A DNA stretch of 64,000 nucleotides from Brugia malayi. Lineage: Eukaryota; Nematoda; Chromadorea; Rhabditida; Onchocercidae. Below are positions 1 to 12,627 of this stretch, piece after piece (position 1 is the stretch's first letter; each line of letters starts with the position of its first letter). The notes beneath the pieces were generated by a model. It did no database searches and was not told the origin of the DNA. It saw only the letters and a list, made by a program, of their open reading frames with translations. A program made the translations under genes and the position numbers. The stretch is from the NCBI RefSeq assembly GCF_000002995.4, contig NW_025062478.1:744001-808000 (forward strand). Reading direction: 5' to 3'.

Positions 1-180
1 TTGGTGTTGAATTTAACCGACCCTAGAGTGTGTAGGTGGCCATGATTGTACTTCAAAAGATAGAATTTCACTGAGATCAGCAAAGTTGGTCATAATAATT
101 CATATATAAAGAGCAGAACGATGCTTAGAACATTCAATATTCGCAGTATCAAGCATAGCTCCGATGTTAGAAAATTGGAG
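1..180. other. Non-coding left edge, moderately GC-richer than the rest
   Basis: No open frame of useful length and no splice-bounded exon was seen. Base composition is more balanced than in the A/T-rich DNA that starts near 1110. It runs directly into the 28-bp tandem array and probably belongs to the same repeat-derived island. Confidence 0.4.
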
Positions 181-494
181 AGTTAACCGGAACACACCTT
201 TATTCGAGAGTTAACCGGAACACACTCTTTATTCGATAGTTAACCGGAACACACTCTTTATTCGATAGTTAACCGGAACACACCTTTATTCGAGAGTTAA
301 CCGGAACACACTCTTTATTCGAGAGTTAACTGTAACACACCTTTATTCGAGAGTTAACCGGAACACACTCTTTATTCGATAGTTAACCGGAATACACCTT
401 TATTCGATAGTTAACCGGAATACACCTTTATTCGAGAGTTAACCGGAACACACCTTTATTCAAGAGTTAACCGGAACACACCTTTACTCGATAG
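181..494. repeat. Minisatellite, about 11 copies of a 28-29 bp unit
   Basis: The unit opens with AGTTAACCGGAACACAC and closes with TTTATTCGAG or TTTATTCGAT. GTTAAC recurs 11 times. Copies are 28 bp (CCTTT) or 29 bp (CTCTTT), with a few substitutions: GGAATACAC in two copies, CTGTAAC in one, TTCAAG in one. Variant types are interspersed, which suggests several rounds of slippage or unequal exchange. The unit carries the palindrome GTTAAC beside CCGG. Function is unknown. Confidence 0.95.
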
Positions 495-1110
495 CAGAAG
501 CAGGAAATAACCATTGTCATTGGCTAGTCAACTAGGAGATGAGCTTGATTAGGCCTTTTATCAATTCATTGCCGTGTAGAGCAAGCAGTATTGTCCTTGA
601 AAAAGACTGTTTGGTCATTTTGTGATATTCTGAAAAACAACCTCTAAGGTTATTCTCGAGCTGCCAAATGTCTTGAACCATGCAGGTTGACCTGTAGCTT
701 CCACTTCACTTCTTCATCTGTCGTTTCGTCTCTATAGAACCTTACAAAAGCGCATATATTTTTTGGTTCTCTTTAGCTAAGCTTAATTGGCTTCATCTTT
801 TCTTTTACTCCTGAAGTTCAAATCTTTTACTCCTGAAGTTCAACCGTCAAAAGTGGTAGAGAGATCATCAATTCATACGTTTATTTGAAATATCCTTCAC
901 TTAGATAAATAACCTTACAAGACCGAGTTTCATCTTAAAGTTAGAGTTGTCTTTCTTCTAGGATGAATTTTAGGAGGTCAGTGGATACATTTTGTCTGAC
1001 CTTTCAGTTGAAGCTTGTGTGCTTAGAGACCCTATTGGAATTATAAGGCACGCCCTAACTAACACAAAGAGCGCCCACAGAGAAGCCTAACGTAATTAAT
1101 CTGCCAAAAT
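495..1110. other. GC-richer intergenic island, possible decayed coding or mobile DNA
   Basis: Composition is visibly more balanced than the A/T-rich DNA beyond 1110. The minus strand holds a few short open stretches that read like protein, the best at about 650-772, but stops interrupt every frame. An 18-bp direct repeat (TTTTACTCCTGAAGTTCA) occurs twice near 804-841. It may be the relic of a mobile element or a dead gene; no terminal repeats or recognisable transposase or reverse-transcriptase motifs were found. Confidence 0.35.
650..772 (-). pseudogene. Possible coding relic, about 40 codons
   Basis: On the minus strand about 40 codons are open, ending in TAA at 652-650. The translation includes FYRDETTDEEVKWKLQ followed by VNLHGSRHLAARE, a mixed-composition peptide unlike the low-complexity translations elsewhere. 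It lacks a starting Met, and frames on both sides are broken. It may be a fragment of a retrotransposon polyprotein or of a lost gene. I do not recognise the family, and it could also be chance. Confidence 0.2.
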
Positions 1111-3469
1111 CGCAAGTAATAAATCTTGAAATGACAAGTGACGCTTATTATTTAACATTGATTAGAATTTAATTGCACACTCGAAAGTTTGAAAGAATTT
1201 AAAAATCGGTTTCCATTTCAACGGCATCAACAATATACACAAACTTAAAGCATAAAATAGCCATAATTTCATAGCAGTTTACACTGATAATTTCCTGATT
1301 AATTACCATAATCAATTAAAAATGAATAAATTTATTAGTGTTATTTGCTTAAAATTGACAAAATCACTTCATGCATTAGCAAGAAATAATTAAATAAATT
1401 GAAAATTATCATATTTTACTGATTTGTACCTTTTTTTTTTTTGCTTTGGAAAAACAACAAAAAATATTAATGGCATTTTATTTATTTTCATTTAAAAAAA
1501 AATCAGAAAAGAAAAATTACAGAAAGAAATTTTTGCTTAGTGATAATCTATTTTTGCATGCACAAGTAATTCAATAGTAGTAGCAGTGTAATAGTAATAT
1601 GTAATTAGTAATTAATTAATTAGTAGCAGTAAGTAATCTAGTAAAGCTTTGCTACAAATTTTCTTTAGGAAAAAACTTTTTAATTGCAAATATTTATAGA
1701 ATTGTTGGAAAAAAAAAGGAAAACATTTGTAGGTGAATTAAAATAAATATTATAAAAGTAAAACACCTTTAAAATGTTTCAATATATGCTTCCAGGTGTA
1801 TCACTGAGTACATTTCTTCCTCTAATTCTTATTATTGTTTTTGTTTTAGAATAAAATTATGAACAATGTCGTTTATATTTCATATAAATTTTCACTTATT
1901 TTTTTTTTCAAATTTTGAATTGTCTTTTTTAAAATTTGCTACCAGTAAAAAATATTCGTTGAAATTTTAGATGATTATATGTAACTGAGAATTAATATCA
2001 CTGTATTTGAACAAATAAAATTAATAATATTATTGCTAATAATTTTAAAATTAAAATTGTTAGAATATGAAAAAAAAAAAAACTTCAAAATGTTTTACAT
2101 TTAATTAAAGGAAAACTTTTGTTTACCATTAAAACAATATCTTACGTCCAATTATTATGTTTGAAAAAGAATGTGCAGTCGAAAAAATTTTTTGTAGTAC
2201 ATATAAAAAAAAATCAACTTCAAACGGATAAATTTGAAATCAAAAATTTCAAAAAGTTAAACAATTTATTGATAAACAAAAAAAAAAAAAAAGATTTTAA
2301 AAATTAAACGATTTATTGGTAAACAGAAAACAAATTTATTCTTTCTTAAAAAGTTATTACCATCTAAACATTTTAATAAACTTATTTTTTTTTCTTACAC
2401 TTTTGTTTTTTATTATCCATCAATTGATGAACATTTTATTTCAAATGTTTATTCATCACATTTAATAATTTTTAATTGCAATAATTTTGTAAAGTTTACT
2501 TAAAATTAAAACTTTAATAAATTTATTCTGATTTATTATGTTATAAAATAAAAATAATTATTTGAAACTATTTAATTTATCATTTACTTACGAATATAAG
2601 TTTTAGATTAAAAAAAAAAAGAAGTAAGCCATCTCTCTTATATGCAAGTACTCTTTTTATTTCTAATTTCAAATTAACTTTTTTTTCACAAATATCCTTA
2701 ATTTTTGAAATTGTGCCTTCTCTCATTAATATCAACAAATATTTATAAAATCTTTTCAGCAATTTTTTCTTCCAAATTTTATTTACAAAAAGTTTTTCTT
2801 GCTAATCTTATATCCTTATAGCATAGCCATGTTAATTCATTTCAAATTTTAATAAAGTTTAAATTGAATTGGTGAGAAAAGATTTATATGCTACATATTT
2901 CTTATTATTTTTTTTTCAGATTACAATATTATTTGTTAAGTGTTTTTGGACATTTAATAATTTATAAAAATTTTGTTGCTAAACAACATTTATTTATTTA
3001 TTTTTTGAAAATGCAATCAAAATTTACTCAAAATTATTTAAAATTCAAACGAAAAAAGCTATATATATATATGTAAGTATATCATTTAAAATTATTTAAA
3101 AATTTTTACAAAATATTCAAAATTTATAATTTTATTTCAAATTTCTAGCAGAAAAATAATTCAATTTTTGCAATGCTATTCAAATAAATAGCAGCCAAAT
3201 TAATTATATTAGCATGAATTTAATATAATTTCAATTTGAATAGAAGCAAATAAAATGTATTTTACTAGTTTTGCAATAAAAAAAAATTTTCCTTTTTACG
3301 TTAATAAAACATTACAGAATTTCCAATCTTTCTTTTTTTTTTTTTTACAAATATTTTTATTCCTTTTTTACATTTTATAGAATTTCATGCATTTTATAGA
3401 ATTTTAGCCAAAGCAAAAAAAAAAAAGTAAAAAAAAACTAAAACAATTTTTCATTTTTCTTTGCATCCC

Positions 3470-3493
3470 TCTCTCTCTCTCTCTCTCTCTCTT
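3470..3493. repeat. (CT)n microsatellite
   Basis: A run of about 12 CT dinucleotides in A/T-rich intergenic DNA. Confidence 0.9.
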
Positions 3494-4449
3494 TCAATTT
3501 TTAATGAATAAAACCATTAAGACTCATTTCAGAAAAAAAAAAAAAAAAAAAAAAAAAACCTTAAATTTTCCGGATTACTGATTAAACGATTTTGTTTCCA
3601 ATTTACTTTCTCCTCTCATATCTTCTGCTAACCTTCCCGCTATTTCCCCGCTATCGCTCTATTTTTCATTATTTCATTCCTAATTTCACTTTTGCCCATT
3701 TTTATCTTTCGCTTCATATTCCATTGGGAACAATTTATTTAGTCATTTACCCATTTAACTTTCATTTTAGGCAAATTTTTTTTTTTCCTTTTTTTTTTTG
3801 TTCCTTTTTGCCTTTAAAACCACTCTTACATTCATGTTATTTTCCATAAAAAAAACTTTTTTTTTTTACCTTTTCCTTCTTTTTTTCCTTTTTTTTTTTG
3901 TTCAAAAAATTTTTCTTTATAATATTAACCATAAATCATTTAACTCTTTTGAATTTTTCTCTCTCTCTCTCTCCCTCTTACCTCTTACTATAAAATTAAA
4001 ATGAATTTTTTTTATTTTTTTCAATTAGGAAATTTTTTAAAAAAGAAATAAATTTGCTTCGGTTATAATTTATATATGAATTGTATATCATATTAAATTA
4101 GAGATTTTATTCAGTAAAAAAAGAAAAATTAATTTTTTGTTTATTTGCAAAAAAAATGAAGAATATTGTTTATTTGTTTATTGTTTTGTTTATTTTATTT
4201 ATTTATTTCTTTTTTTGCTGGAGAAAATTTGTATTGAAGCATTAATATACATATAAAAAAAGTAAATTAATAGTTAGATAATCGTTATTCAACTACTAAT
4301 AATAATTATTATTATTTATTGTTCAAAAATTTCATAAAAAGAATTAGTCAAAAATGGAAAAAATAAAAAAAAAAAGAAATATAACCTAATATTTAATTGG
4401 AAATTTTTTTAAGTCTAACTAATAACAAACTCTTTATCTTTTTTTCTTT

Positions 4450-4625
4450 AATTTAATTTTTTTCATTTCTAATTCTTTAATATGAAATTATTATCACTTA
4501 AGCTGAGCTATTATTACTTTTATTATGTCATATTTAAGTTATTAATTTAATCTTTTTCATTTCTAATTCTTTAATATGAAATTATTATCACTTAAGTTTA
4601 CATTTATTATGTCATATTTAACTTA
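4450..4625. repeat. Two-copy tandem duplication, unit about 80-97 bp
   Basis: The block containing TTTCATTTCTAATTCTTTAA, ATATGAAATTATTATCACTT and TATTATGTCATATTTAA occurs twice in succession. The second copy is shorter: the GCTGAGCTATTATTAC stretch of copy 1 is missing or altered. It is a simple recent local duplication in intergenic DNA. Confidence 0.85.
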
Positions 4626-7600
4626 TACTTTTATCCTACACTACTATTACCATTATCACTTACTCCTCTATAAATATCAATATTTTATTTTTGTTATCAC
4701 TTATCATGTTTAACAAGTACTTTAGAATTTTTACTTTCAATTCTTAATTAATTTATTGTATTATAAAACTTTTTAACATCACTTTAAACACTTATTAGTA
4801 TTTATTATATTGCATTTAATTTCAAAAAAAAATTTTTTTATTTAAAAAAAAAAAAAATTAAAATAAAATAAAAACGATATGTTTTATGCTTTCCAATGAT
4901 ATCATTAATTATTAAAGTTTTATTAATCAAACGAATGTCATATGTTTTATCATTTTTGAAAAAAAAAAGCTGATTATTACTTACCAAATGATGCATGAAA
5001 TTTATTATTGACTTTCTTTCCCTTTCATTCTTTTCTTTTAATTTTGTTTTTTTTTTTTTTTTTTCTGCCAAACTTTTTTCTTTAAATGTTTTATGAAAAT
5101 ATTTTCAAATATAAATAAATGTTTTACAAATTTGCTAATTAATTATCGTAGTTTTAAAAATTTTTTTTTTCTTTTTCTTCAAAAAAAAAAAAAAGAATTA
5201 ATTAAAAATTTATCAATATTACATTTTTAATTTTTGTTAAAAAATTAATGAATAGAATTGAAATTTTTTACATCAAATTTTTATTTTATGCATATTTCTT
5301 ATCTTTTTTTTTTTTTAAATGATATTTGAGAAATAATTTATTCCATTTTAAATAACAATATGTCTGTCATTTATTATAAAATGTATCATTAATTTTTATG
5401 CAATAACATTTTATCACTTTAAATCATTGTAATATTAATCGTAGTTTTTTTTTTTTTTTTTTTGTTAATTAAATTAGTTAATAAAAAAAAAATTAATAAT
5501 AGAATAATAATTTGCCATATTAGATTAGTTTAGTAATTAAAAATAAATTAAAAAAAAAAGTACAGTGATAAAAATTTTGTTTGTAGAATATTACGAATTA
5601 AATTTTTTTAAATTTTAAATCATTTTAATAGCTATAAAACAATAAAAGTTATCTATTTTAAAATTTAAAAAAAAATTTTAATGAAAAAAAAAGTGTGCAA
5701 AAATAAATTAACATTGCACAACAAATAAATGAATAATTTTTATAAAAAAAAAAAACGAAATATTAAATATGACGAAGTGAAAAGACAAAAATCAATTATT
5801 ATAATAATAAAACAATTTACATTTTTTTTTTTTTAAAAAAAATTAAAGAACAAAAATTTTAGCAGAAATATTTGTTTTTTTTTTTTGCATTTGTTACATT
5901 TCTATCACAAATTTTTAGATTGTTTTCGTTTTCTTTTTTTTTTTTATTTTCATTTTTTAATTCTTTTAAAATTTTTTTTTTTTTTTACAAATTTCATCCA
6001 AATTTGTTATTTTTTTTTTTTTTTTTTTTGGGAAATATTGTTTTTTTTTTCTCATTTGTTTATTTTTATTTTTTCCATTTTAAATTTTTCATTTATTATC
6101 TAACTTCAATTATTCAATTATTAATCAATTATTAAACAATTCAATTATTAACCGATGATGACAATAAAAAAAAAAAATATAAAAAGTATTAAATATTAGC
6201 AATAAAAATAAATATTGCTTTATCAGTATAAATTCCTCTAAAAGATAATTGAATATGTAAAGTCAACATCTAATTAAATTATCGGAAAATTCAAAGCATA
6301 TCTAGGATGAATTATAAAATCATAAACAAAAATAAATAAGTAATATAAGCTAAATTAATTTTCATATTGAAATTTATTTATTTTTATTTAAATAATTTAA
6401 AAAAAAAAAAAAAAAACATTTATTACTGTGCATTTTAATGAATTTTTTTTGATCTTTTCAATTACTAATAATAAAAGATTTGTAAATGAATAAAATTAAA
6501 ACTATTTTAAATTTAAGCAAAATTAAAAAACTAAAAATAAGATAAGACGAATGTATAGCTTAATTATTTCATTTCAATGATAAAATAATTGCATAAATTA
6601 GAATTGATATATTTATAATCCTTAATGTTATTTATAATTTAAAAAAAAAAAAAAGTTTTTGTTTATTTTATTATACATTTTTGTTTATTGTTTTGTTAAA
6701 TAGTTATGTTGTTAATGTAAAAAAAAAAAAAAAAAAACCTAAATTATAATATAAATTTACAAGTAAAATGAGTGTAAATTATAAGTTAAATATAAGTTCG
6801 TCAATTTATAATTGTTACTAAAAAAGAAATTAAAAGAATTGGAAAAGTAAAAGAAAAATTATTTAATAATATTTTTATTTTTTAAATACAATAAAGTTTT
6901 TTAAAGTTTTTTTTTTTTGTATTAATTTTCTTTCTTGCAAAAGAAATTGTCAATTTTTTTTTTTTGTAAGTAAAGAAATTTTAAATAAGTAAAACATTAA
7001 TTAAGTATAGTCATTAAAAAAAAAAAAAGTTGCATGGAATATCGTTGAAATTTAAAAAAGAAAGAAAAAAAAAAAATGAAAATGAAATTATTTTAGTTTT
7101 CTATATACGATTACGGAGGCAAATTTTTTTTAGCACGAGAGATAAGTTAAAAGTATTTATTGAGAAACTAGAACCATTTAAATATATTACTTATAAAAAT
7201 GTTCAAAAGAATGTTTGCAAAAATTAAAAAAAAAAAAAAAAAGAAATAAAATTATTTCAATTTTTTTTTTTATCAAATCTAACTGAAATATATTAATATA
7301 ATTCAGTGTAAATTATGAAAATAATGCGTTAAATTTAGATTTTAAATAGTTGAATTTAAAAAATTTTTCTCAGTTATTTTTAATTAGAAAAAATAATTTA
7401 AATTTAAATATTTGTCATAGTTTAAAAAAAAAAAAAAAAAAGTTTACATATATATATATACAATTATTAAATTTAAAAAAAAAAGAATATTAATTTTTGA
7501 TAATTTATAATAATCATATGCGAATGATCGATCGTTTAAAATTAATTGTAATTTTTTATTGAAATTGAATTTTTTTTTGAAAAAAATTTTCAAAAGAATT

Positions 7601-7640
7601 TTACTTTTTCGATAAAAAGTAAAAATTTTATTTGAATTTA

Positions 7641-7660
7641 TTTTTTTTAGAATTTGAATA
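7641..7660 (+). promoter_or_regulatory. Splice acceptor just 5' of the GPCR start, candidate SL trans-splice site
   Basis: TTTTTTTTAG ends at 7650 and ATG follows at 7661, leaving a 10-nt leader. No upstream coding exon is evident. In nematodes such an acceptor often receives a spliced leader; the alternative is a cis-spliced 5'UTR exon upstream. Confidence 0.45.
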
Positions 7661-10600
7661 ATGGAAAACGAAACGCTAAACCTATTGGATAATAATTATA
7701 GCAATGAAATACCACAATCAGAGTTATGCGGTGATGTAAGCTTTATTTTATTTTTATTTTTTTTTAATTTTTTAAACAAATTAAAATGCTTAATCAAACT
7801 ATTACTTTTTTTTTTTTTGAATTTCATTTGTACTTTATTTTTATTTCAAATAAATTTCAATAAATTCATTAATCTAAAATGAATGCATAATTTTTTTAAA
7901 TTATTTTCTCAAATTTGAAATTACATCAATTCTTAGCTACTTTTTTTTCTTCTTTCTCTTTTCATTTCAACATATTTGAAAAAGTTCCATTCTCATTAAT
8001 TGTATAAAAAAAAAAAAAAAATTTCAACTGAAAATTATTTTTTTTTAAATTTCAAAAAAAAATTTCCCATCAAAATTTCCCATTATTTGATATTAATTTA
8101 CTATTGAAATTTTTCTTGTTTAATACATTTTTTGATGTTTCAAAATTTTCAAATGATAAGAAATTTTTTTTTTTGAAGCATTTTTGAAAACATTTTTGGT
8201 TTATTCTAGTAATTATTATCAGTTTTAAATTAAGTAAATGATTATTATTTAGTTCAAATAATTCATCAAAAAAAAAACATAGATTCCATTTTGAAATATT
8301 TTAATTGAATTATTTTTATTTAAATCAAATTTACAAAAATTAATTTTTAATAAAAGTATTAAATAAATGTTAAAATTATAGTTTCCATAAGATTCAGTTG
8401 CATATAAAAAACCAAATTAAACAACAAATTTAAGTTTTAAAAATAAATAAATAAAAGAAAAAGCAAACTGTTTGCATTTTTTTTTTAGCTCACTGAAAAA
8501 AATAAGTACAAAATAAAAAAATTATTTTGTATGAAAGGATGAAATTTAGTGGAAATTTTAAATAAATATGAGAATAAAACAATAAGAATGATATTATTAA
8601 AAAGGAAATTAAAAAAATAAATTAACCAAAGCTAATTATTTTTAAATTTAAAATCAAAAATTTTTAATTTTGTGACACTGTAAAAATGTTAGTTTTTTTT
8701 TTTTTTTTTGCTCTAATTATTTGTATAATTTAAATTTATAAATAATTAAATGCATTATTCTATTAAATCTAGCAAATTACAATAATGGAGTAAAGTAATA
8801 AAAAAAATAAAGGATGGATTGAATAAAAATAAATAAATTGCAGAATGAATTGAATTGAATTAAATTGAATTTGAATTAAATTGAATTTGAATTAAATGAA
8901 CTAAATCATCATCTAGTTCTTAGGAACAATTTAATGGTTCAATTCAAATTCAATTCATTTAATATATTTATACTTTTAAAATCCACCAATTAATTAATTT
9001 TTATCACAGCTTTTTTTTTTTTTTGTGATTTGATTGAAATTTATTGAAATTTTGAAATGTGATTTGATTGAAATTTGAAATTTAACATCAATTCAAGTTG
9101 TATATCATTAAAAAAAGCTTAAAATTAATTCAAACAAAAATTGCATAAATTATTTTTTATTTTCAAAAAAATGAAAAGAAAAAGAAATAATATTTAAAAA
9201 AAAATTATTAATATGAAATAAAAAAACAATATAAAATTTCAAAAACAAAAGAAAAGTAATTTAGTAATTATATATATTTATTACATATTTCAAATGCTTT
9301 CATTTCTTTTTTTTTTTTCAATTTATGTTTATTTTTTCTTTTTTGTAAAAAAAAAAAAAAAAATTATTTTTAAAAAAGAAATTTTATATTTATGAGTAAA
9401 TTTCAGTCTGAATTTTACACATTGGCACGATTTATCTTTTTAATGATTGCATCATTTATTGCATGGCTTGGTACCTGTGGTAATTTACTTTTAGTTTATA
9501 TTTTTATGACACGAACTTATCCAACGTCAACAAAATATCCTACTGGTAAGTAAAGTATTTATTTATTATTGCTATTTTTTTTTTAACTTTAACTTTTATT
9601 TATTTATTTGGAAAAATATAATTTAATTATTTGAATTTTGAATTTTTTCTTCTTTTTTTTTTTTATTGCTTTCTAAATATTGTTAACTTTTTTCATTTTT
9701 TTTTTTTAAAATGCTTTGTATTTTTTTTTTTTGATAAATATTTATTAAAATTAAAATTAATTTTATTTTTTTGTAGTGTTAGCGATTCTTGATGCATTAA
9801 TTTGTATTCTTTATATTATGTTATTTGGAATTGATGCAGCAATTGTTTATCTTAAAGTTTCAGTATGTTTTCTCTATTACTATGATTTTTCTATTTTTAT
9901 TATTTAAATAATTACTAATAGCAGTTTGATGAGCATAAATAATTAATTAATTAAATACATATACTTAGATCTTTTGAAGCCATTAAAACGATAATAACAA
10001 AAACTTTAATAATATAATGGTAATATAAATATGGTAGTTTATAATAATATGATAATAATATAAATAAAAAAAACAAACAAACATTTTTTTTTCAAGAAAT
10101 TAAAATTTTTTTTTAAACTTTTTTCTGTGGATTTTAGCATTTTTTTTTAATCAAAAATAATGTTAAAAGAAGATGCAAATAGCAATTAATGCCACAGTAA
10201 TAATAATAATAATAATAATAATAATATAAATAAAATTTTTATCACTTTTTTTTTTAAAAAAAAAAAACCTTAAAATTTTTATTTTTTTTGATATTATTAA
10301 AATTAATTTAGTTTAAAATTATGAAATAAATGACATTGGTTATTCACAAATTATTAATTGTTAAAAAAAAAAAATTTATTAAAAAAAATGAAATATTTCA
10401 ATTATTAAATTAAAATTATTTAAATTGTTAATTAATATAGAATTAATTTCAGAATTTATTCATACTGTATCATATTTATATTGTACCAGCATATGTTATC
10501 AGTCGAATAACACAATTAGCTATACCATATATGCTAATTTTAACAACATTAGAACGTTTTGTATGGATATCTGGTCAGAAGACAAAAAAATTTTTGAAAC

Positions 10601-12596
10601 GAATGTTTAGCGATCATGGCCATCACATTACAGTCATACTTTTATTACTTTGTTGTACAATTTCACGTCTACCAACAGCATTTGCAATTGTAGTATGTCT
10701 TTTTAGTTATTATTTAATTAAACAATTAATCTAATTTAATTATAGGAATTTAAATTTTAAATTATTAATATTATATTCAATCAATTTATTTTATATATAT
10801 TCTTCAAATTCTTGCATAAATTTATTTAAATTAAACAATTAATCTAATCTGTTAATCAACGTATTCAATGATTTAATTAATTTAATTATAGTAATTAAAA
10901 TTTTAAATTATTAATATTATATTCAATCAATTTATTTTATATATATTCTTCAAATTCTTGCATAAATTTATTTAAACTAAACAATTAATCTAATCTGTTA
11001 ATCGACGTATTCAGTGATTTAATTAATTTAATTATAGTAATTAAAATTTAGTCATTAAATTATTAACATTATATTCATTCAATCAATCAATTTATTTTAT
11101 GTATATATGTAAATTCATGCATTTTTTATTTAAATTAAACAATTAATGTAACCTGTTAGACTGTTAATCAACGTATTCAATGATTTATTTTAATTACAGT
11201 AATTAAAATTTAGTCATAAAATTATTTACATTATGTTCAAATAATTTATTATAGATATATGTATATCCATGCATTTTTTGCATAAATTTATTTAAATTAA
11301 ACAATTAATATAATCAGTCTATTTAAAGATTTAATTAATTTAATTATAATAATTAAAATTTAGTAAATTATAACAATTGAAAATTTAGTTATAAAAATTA
11401 GTTTTTTTTTTTTTTGGTTAACTTTAAAATTATTTACATTATACTCAATCAATTTATTTTATGTATATGTATATTTAAATTAAACAATTAATCTAATCTA
11501 CCCATCAATCAACGTATTCAATAATTTAATTAATTTAATTATAGTAATTAAAATTTAGTTATAAAATTATTTACATTATATTTAATCAATTTATTTTAAA
11601 AATATTCGAAAAAGATATATTCTATCATTCTTTTTGCACAAATTTATTTATTTTATTATTGTGAAACAATTTTTTTCATTTTTTTTTTTTTGAAATCTTA
11701 TCAATTGATATTCAAATATATATTATTTGACAATTTAACATTTATAAAATTATATAAAATTACACTTTATCAAAGCTATTATTTTATCAAATATAAAAAA
11801 CAAACAAAAAAAAAAAATAATTTATTCTCTATGATTATCAATTAAATTACTATTTAAAAAAATTATCATTCAAAAAAAAAAAAAAAAAAAAAAAAATTGA
11901 CAATAAAAAAAGTAAAAGTTAGACCACATTTTGTCTTTGTTTTTTTTTTTTTTTCATTTCACTTTTTTTTTTTCTCATTTTTATTGCTATTAAATTTTAT
12001 TGATAAAGAAGCATACATTTATTTGATAAATAAACTAACAAATAAATGACTTTTTTTTTTTTTTCATTTCATTTTTACAAATTATTTGTAATGTGTTATA
12101 AACATTAATTAAATCAAAAAAAAAAAATAGTAAACAAAAAGAAAGTAAACAAAAAAAAAGGAATGAAATTTGCTACTTTTTTTTTTTTTATTTCAAAGGT
12201 ACATCATTTTCCAAATTGTAACGATTTTTTGCGCACACAAAGCACGGGACCAGCTGATTGGGTACACGATAGTAAAGTTTATTATTTCTTCGATTTTCAT
12301 CTCTTATCAATTGCTCAAACATTTATTCCATTTATTGTTCTTGTTGTGTTTAATTTTGTAAGTTTATCAAAATTATCAAATTCATTTCTTTTTCATTCTT
12401 ACTTTGTAAAATTATCAATTATTTAAAAATGTATTATCCAAAAATTATCTAAAAATTAGAAACATTTTCAATATTATGTAAAAATTAGATATTATTAAAA
12501 ATGTATATTTTCAAAGTTTTTATTATTTAAAAATAAAATTGAAATGGTTTTTTCTTTTGTCTTTCTCAAATTTTGCTATAATTAGTTTTAAATTAA

Positions 12597-12627
<31 letters not shown>

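Larger units (their letters stand above)
1111..7650. other. A/T-rich intergenic DNA, no gene seen
   Basis: This 6.5-kb stretch is dominated by A and T homopolymers. All open frames are short and low-complexity (K, N, F, I, L), with no acceptor- and donor-bounded exon. It holds a CT microsatellite near 3470-3492 and a local tandem duplication near 4450-4625. It lies upstream of the GPCR gene, so its promoter is probably here, but no specific element could be identified. Confidence 0.7.

Noticed and set aside
181..494. CRISPR-like or telomeric array
   Set aside because: Units are head-to-tail without spacers, and the 28-bp unit does not resemble nematode telomere repeat TTAGGC.
5872..6135. Phe-rich open frames of up to 87 codons
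   Set aside because: Poly-T tracts encode poly-Phe; no homology-like content.
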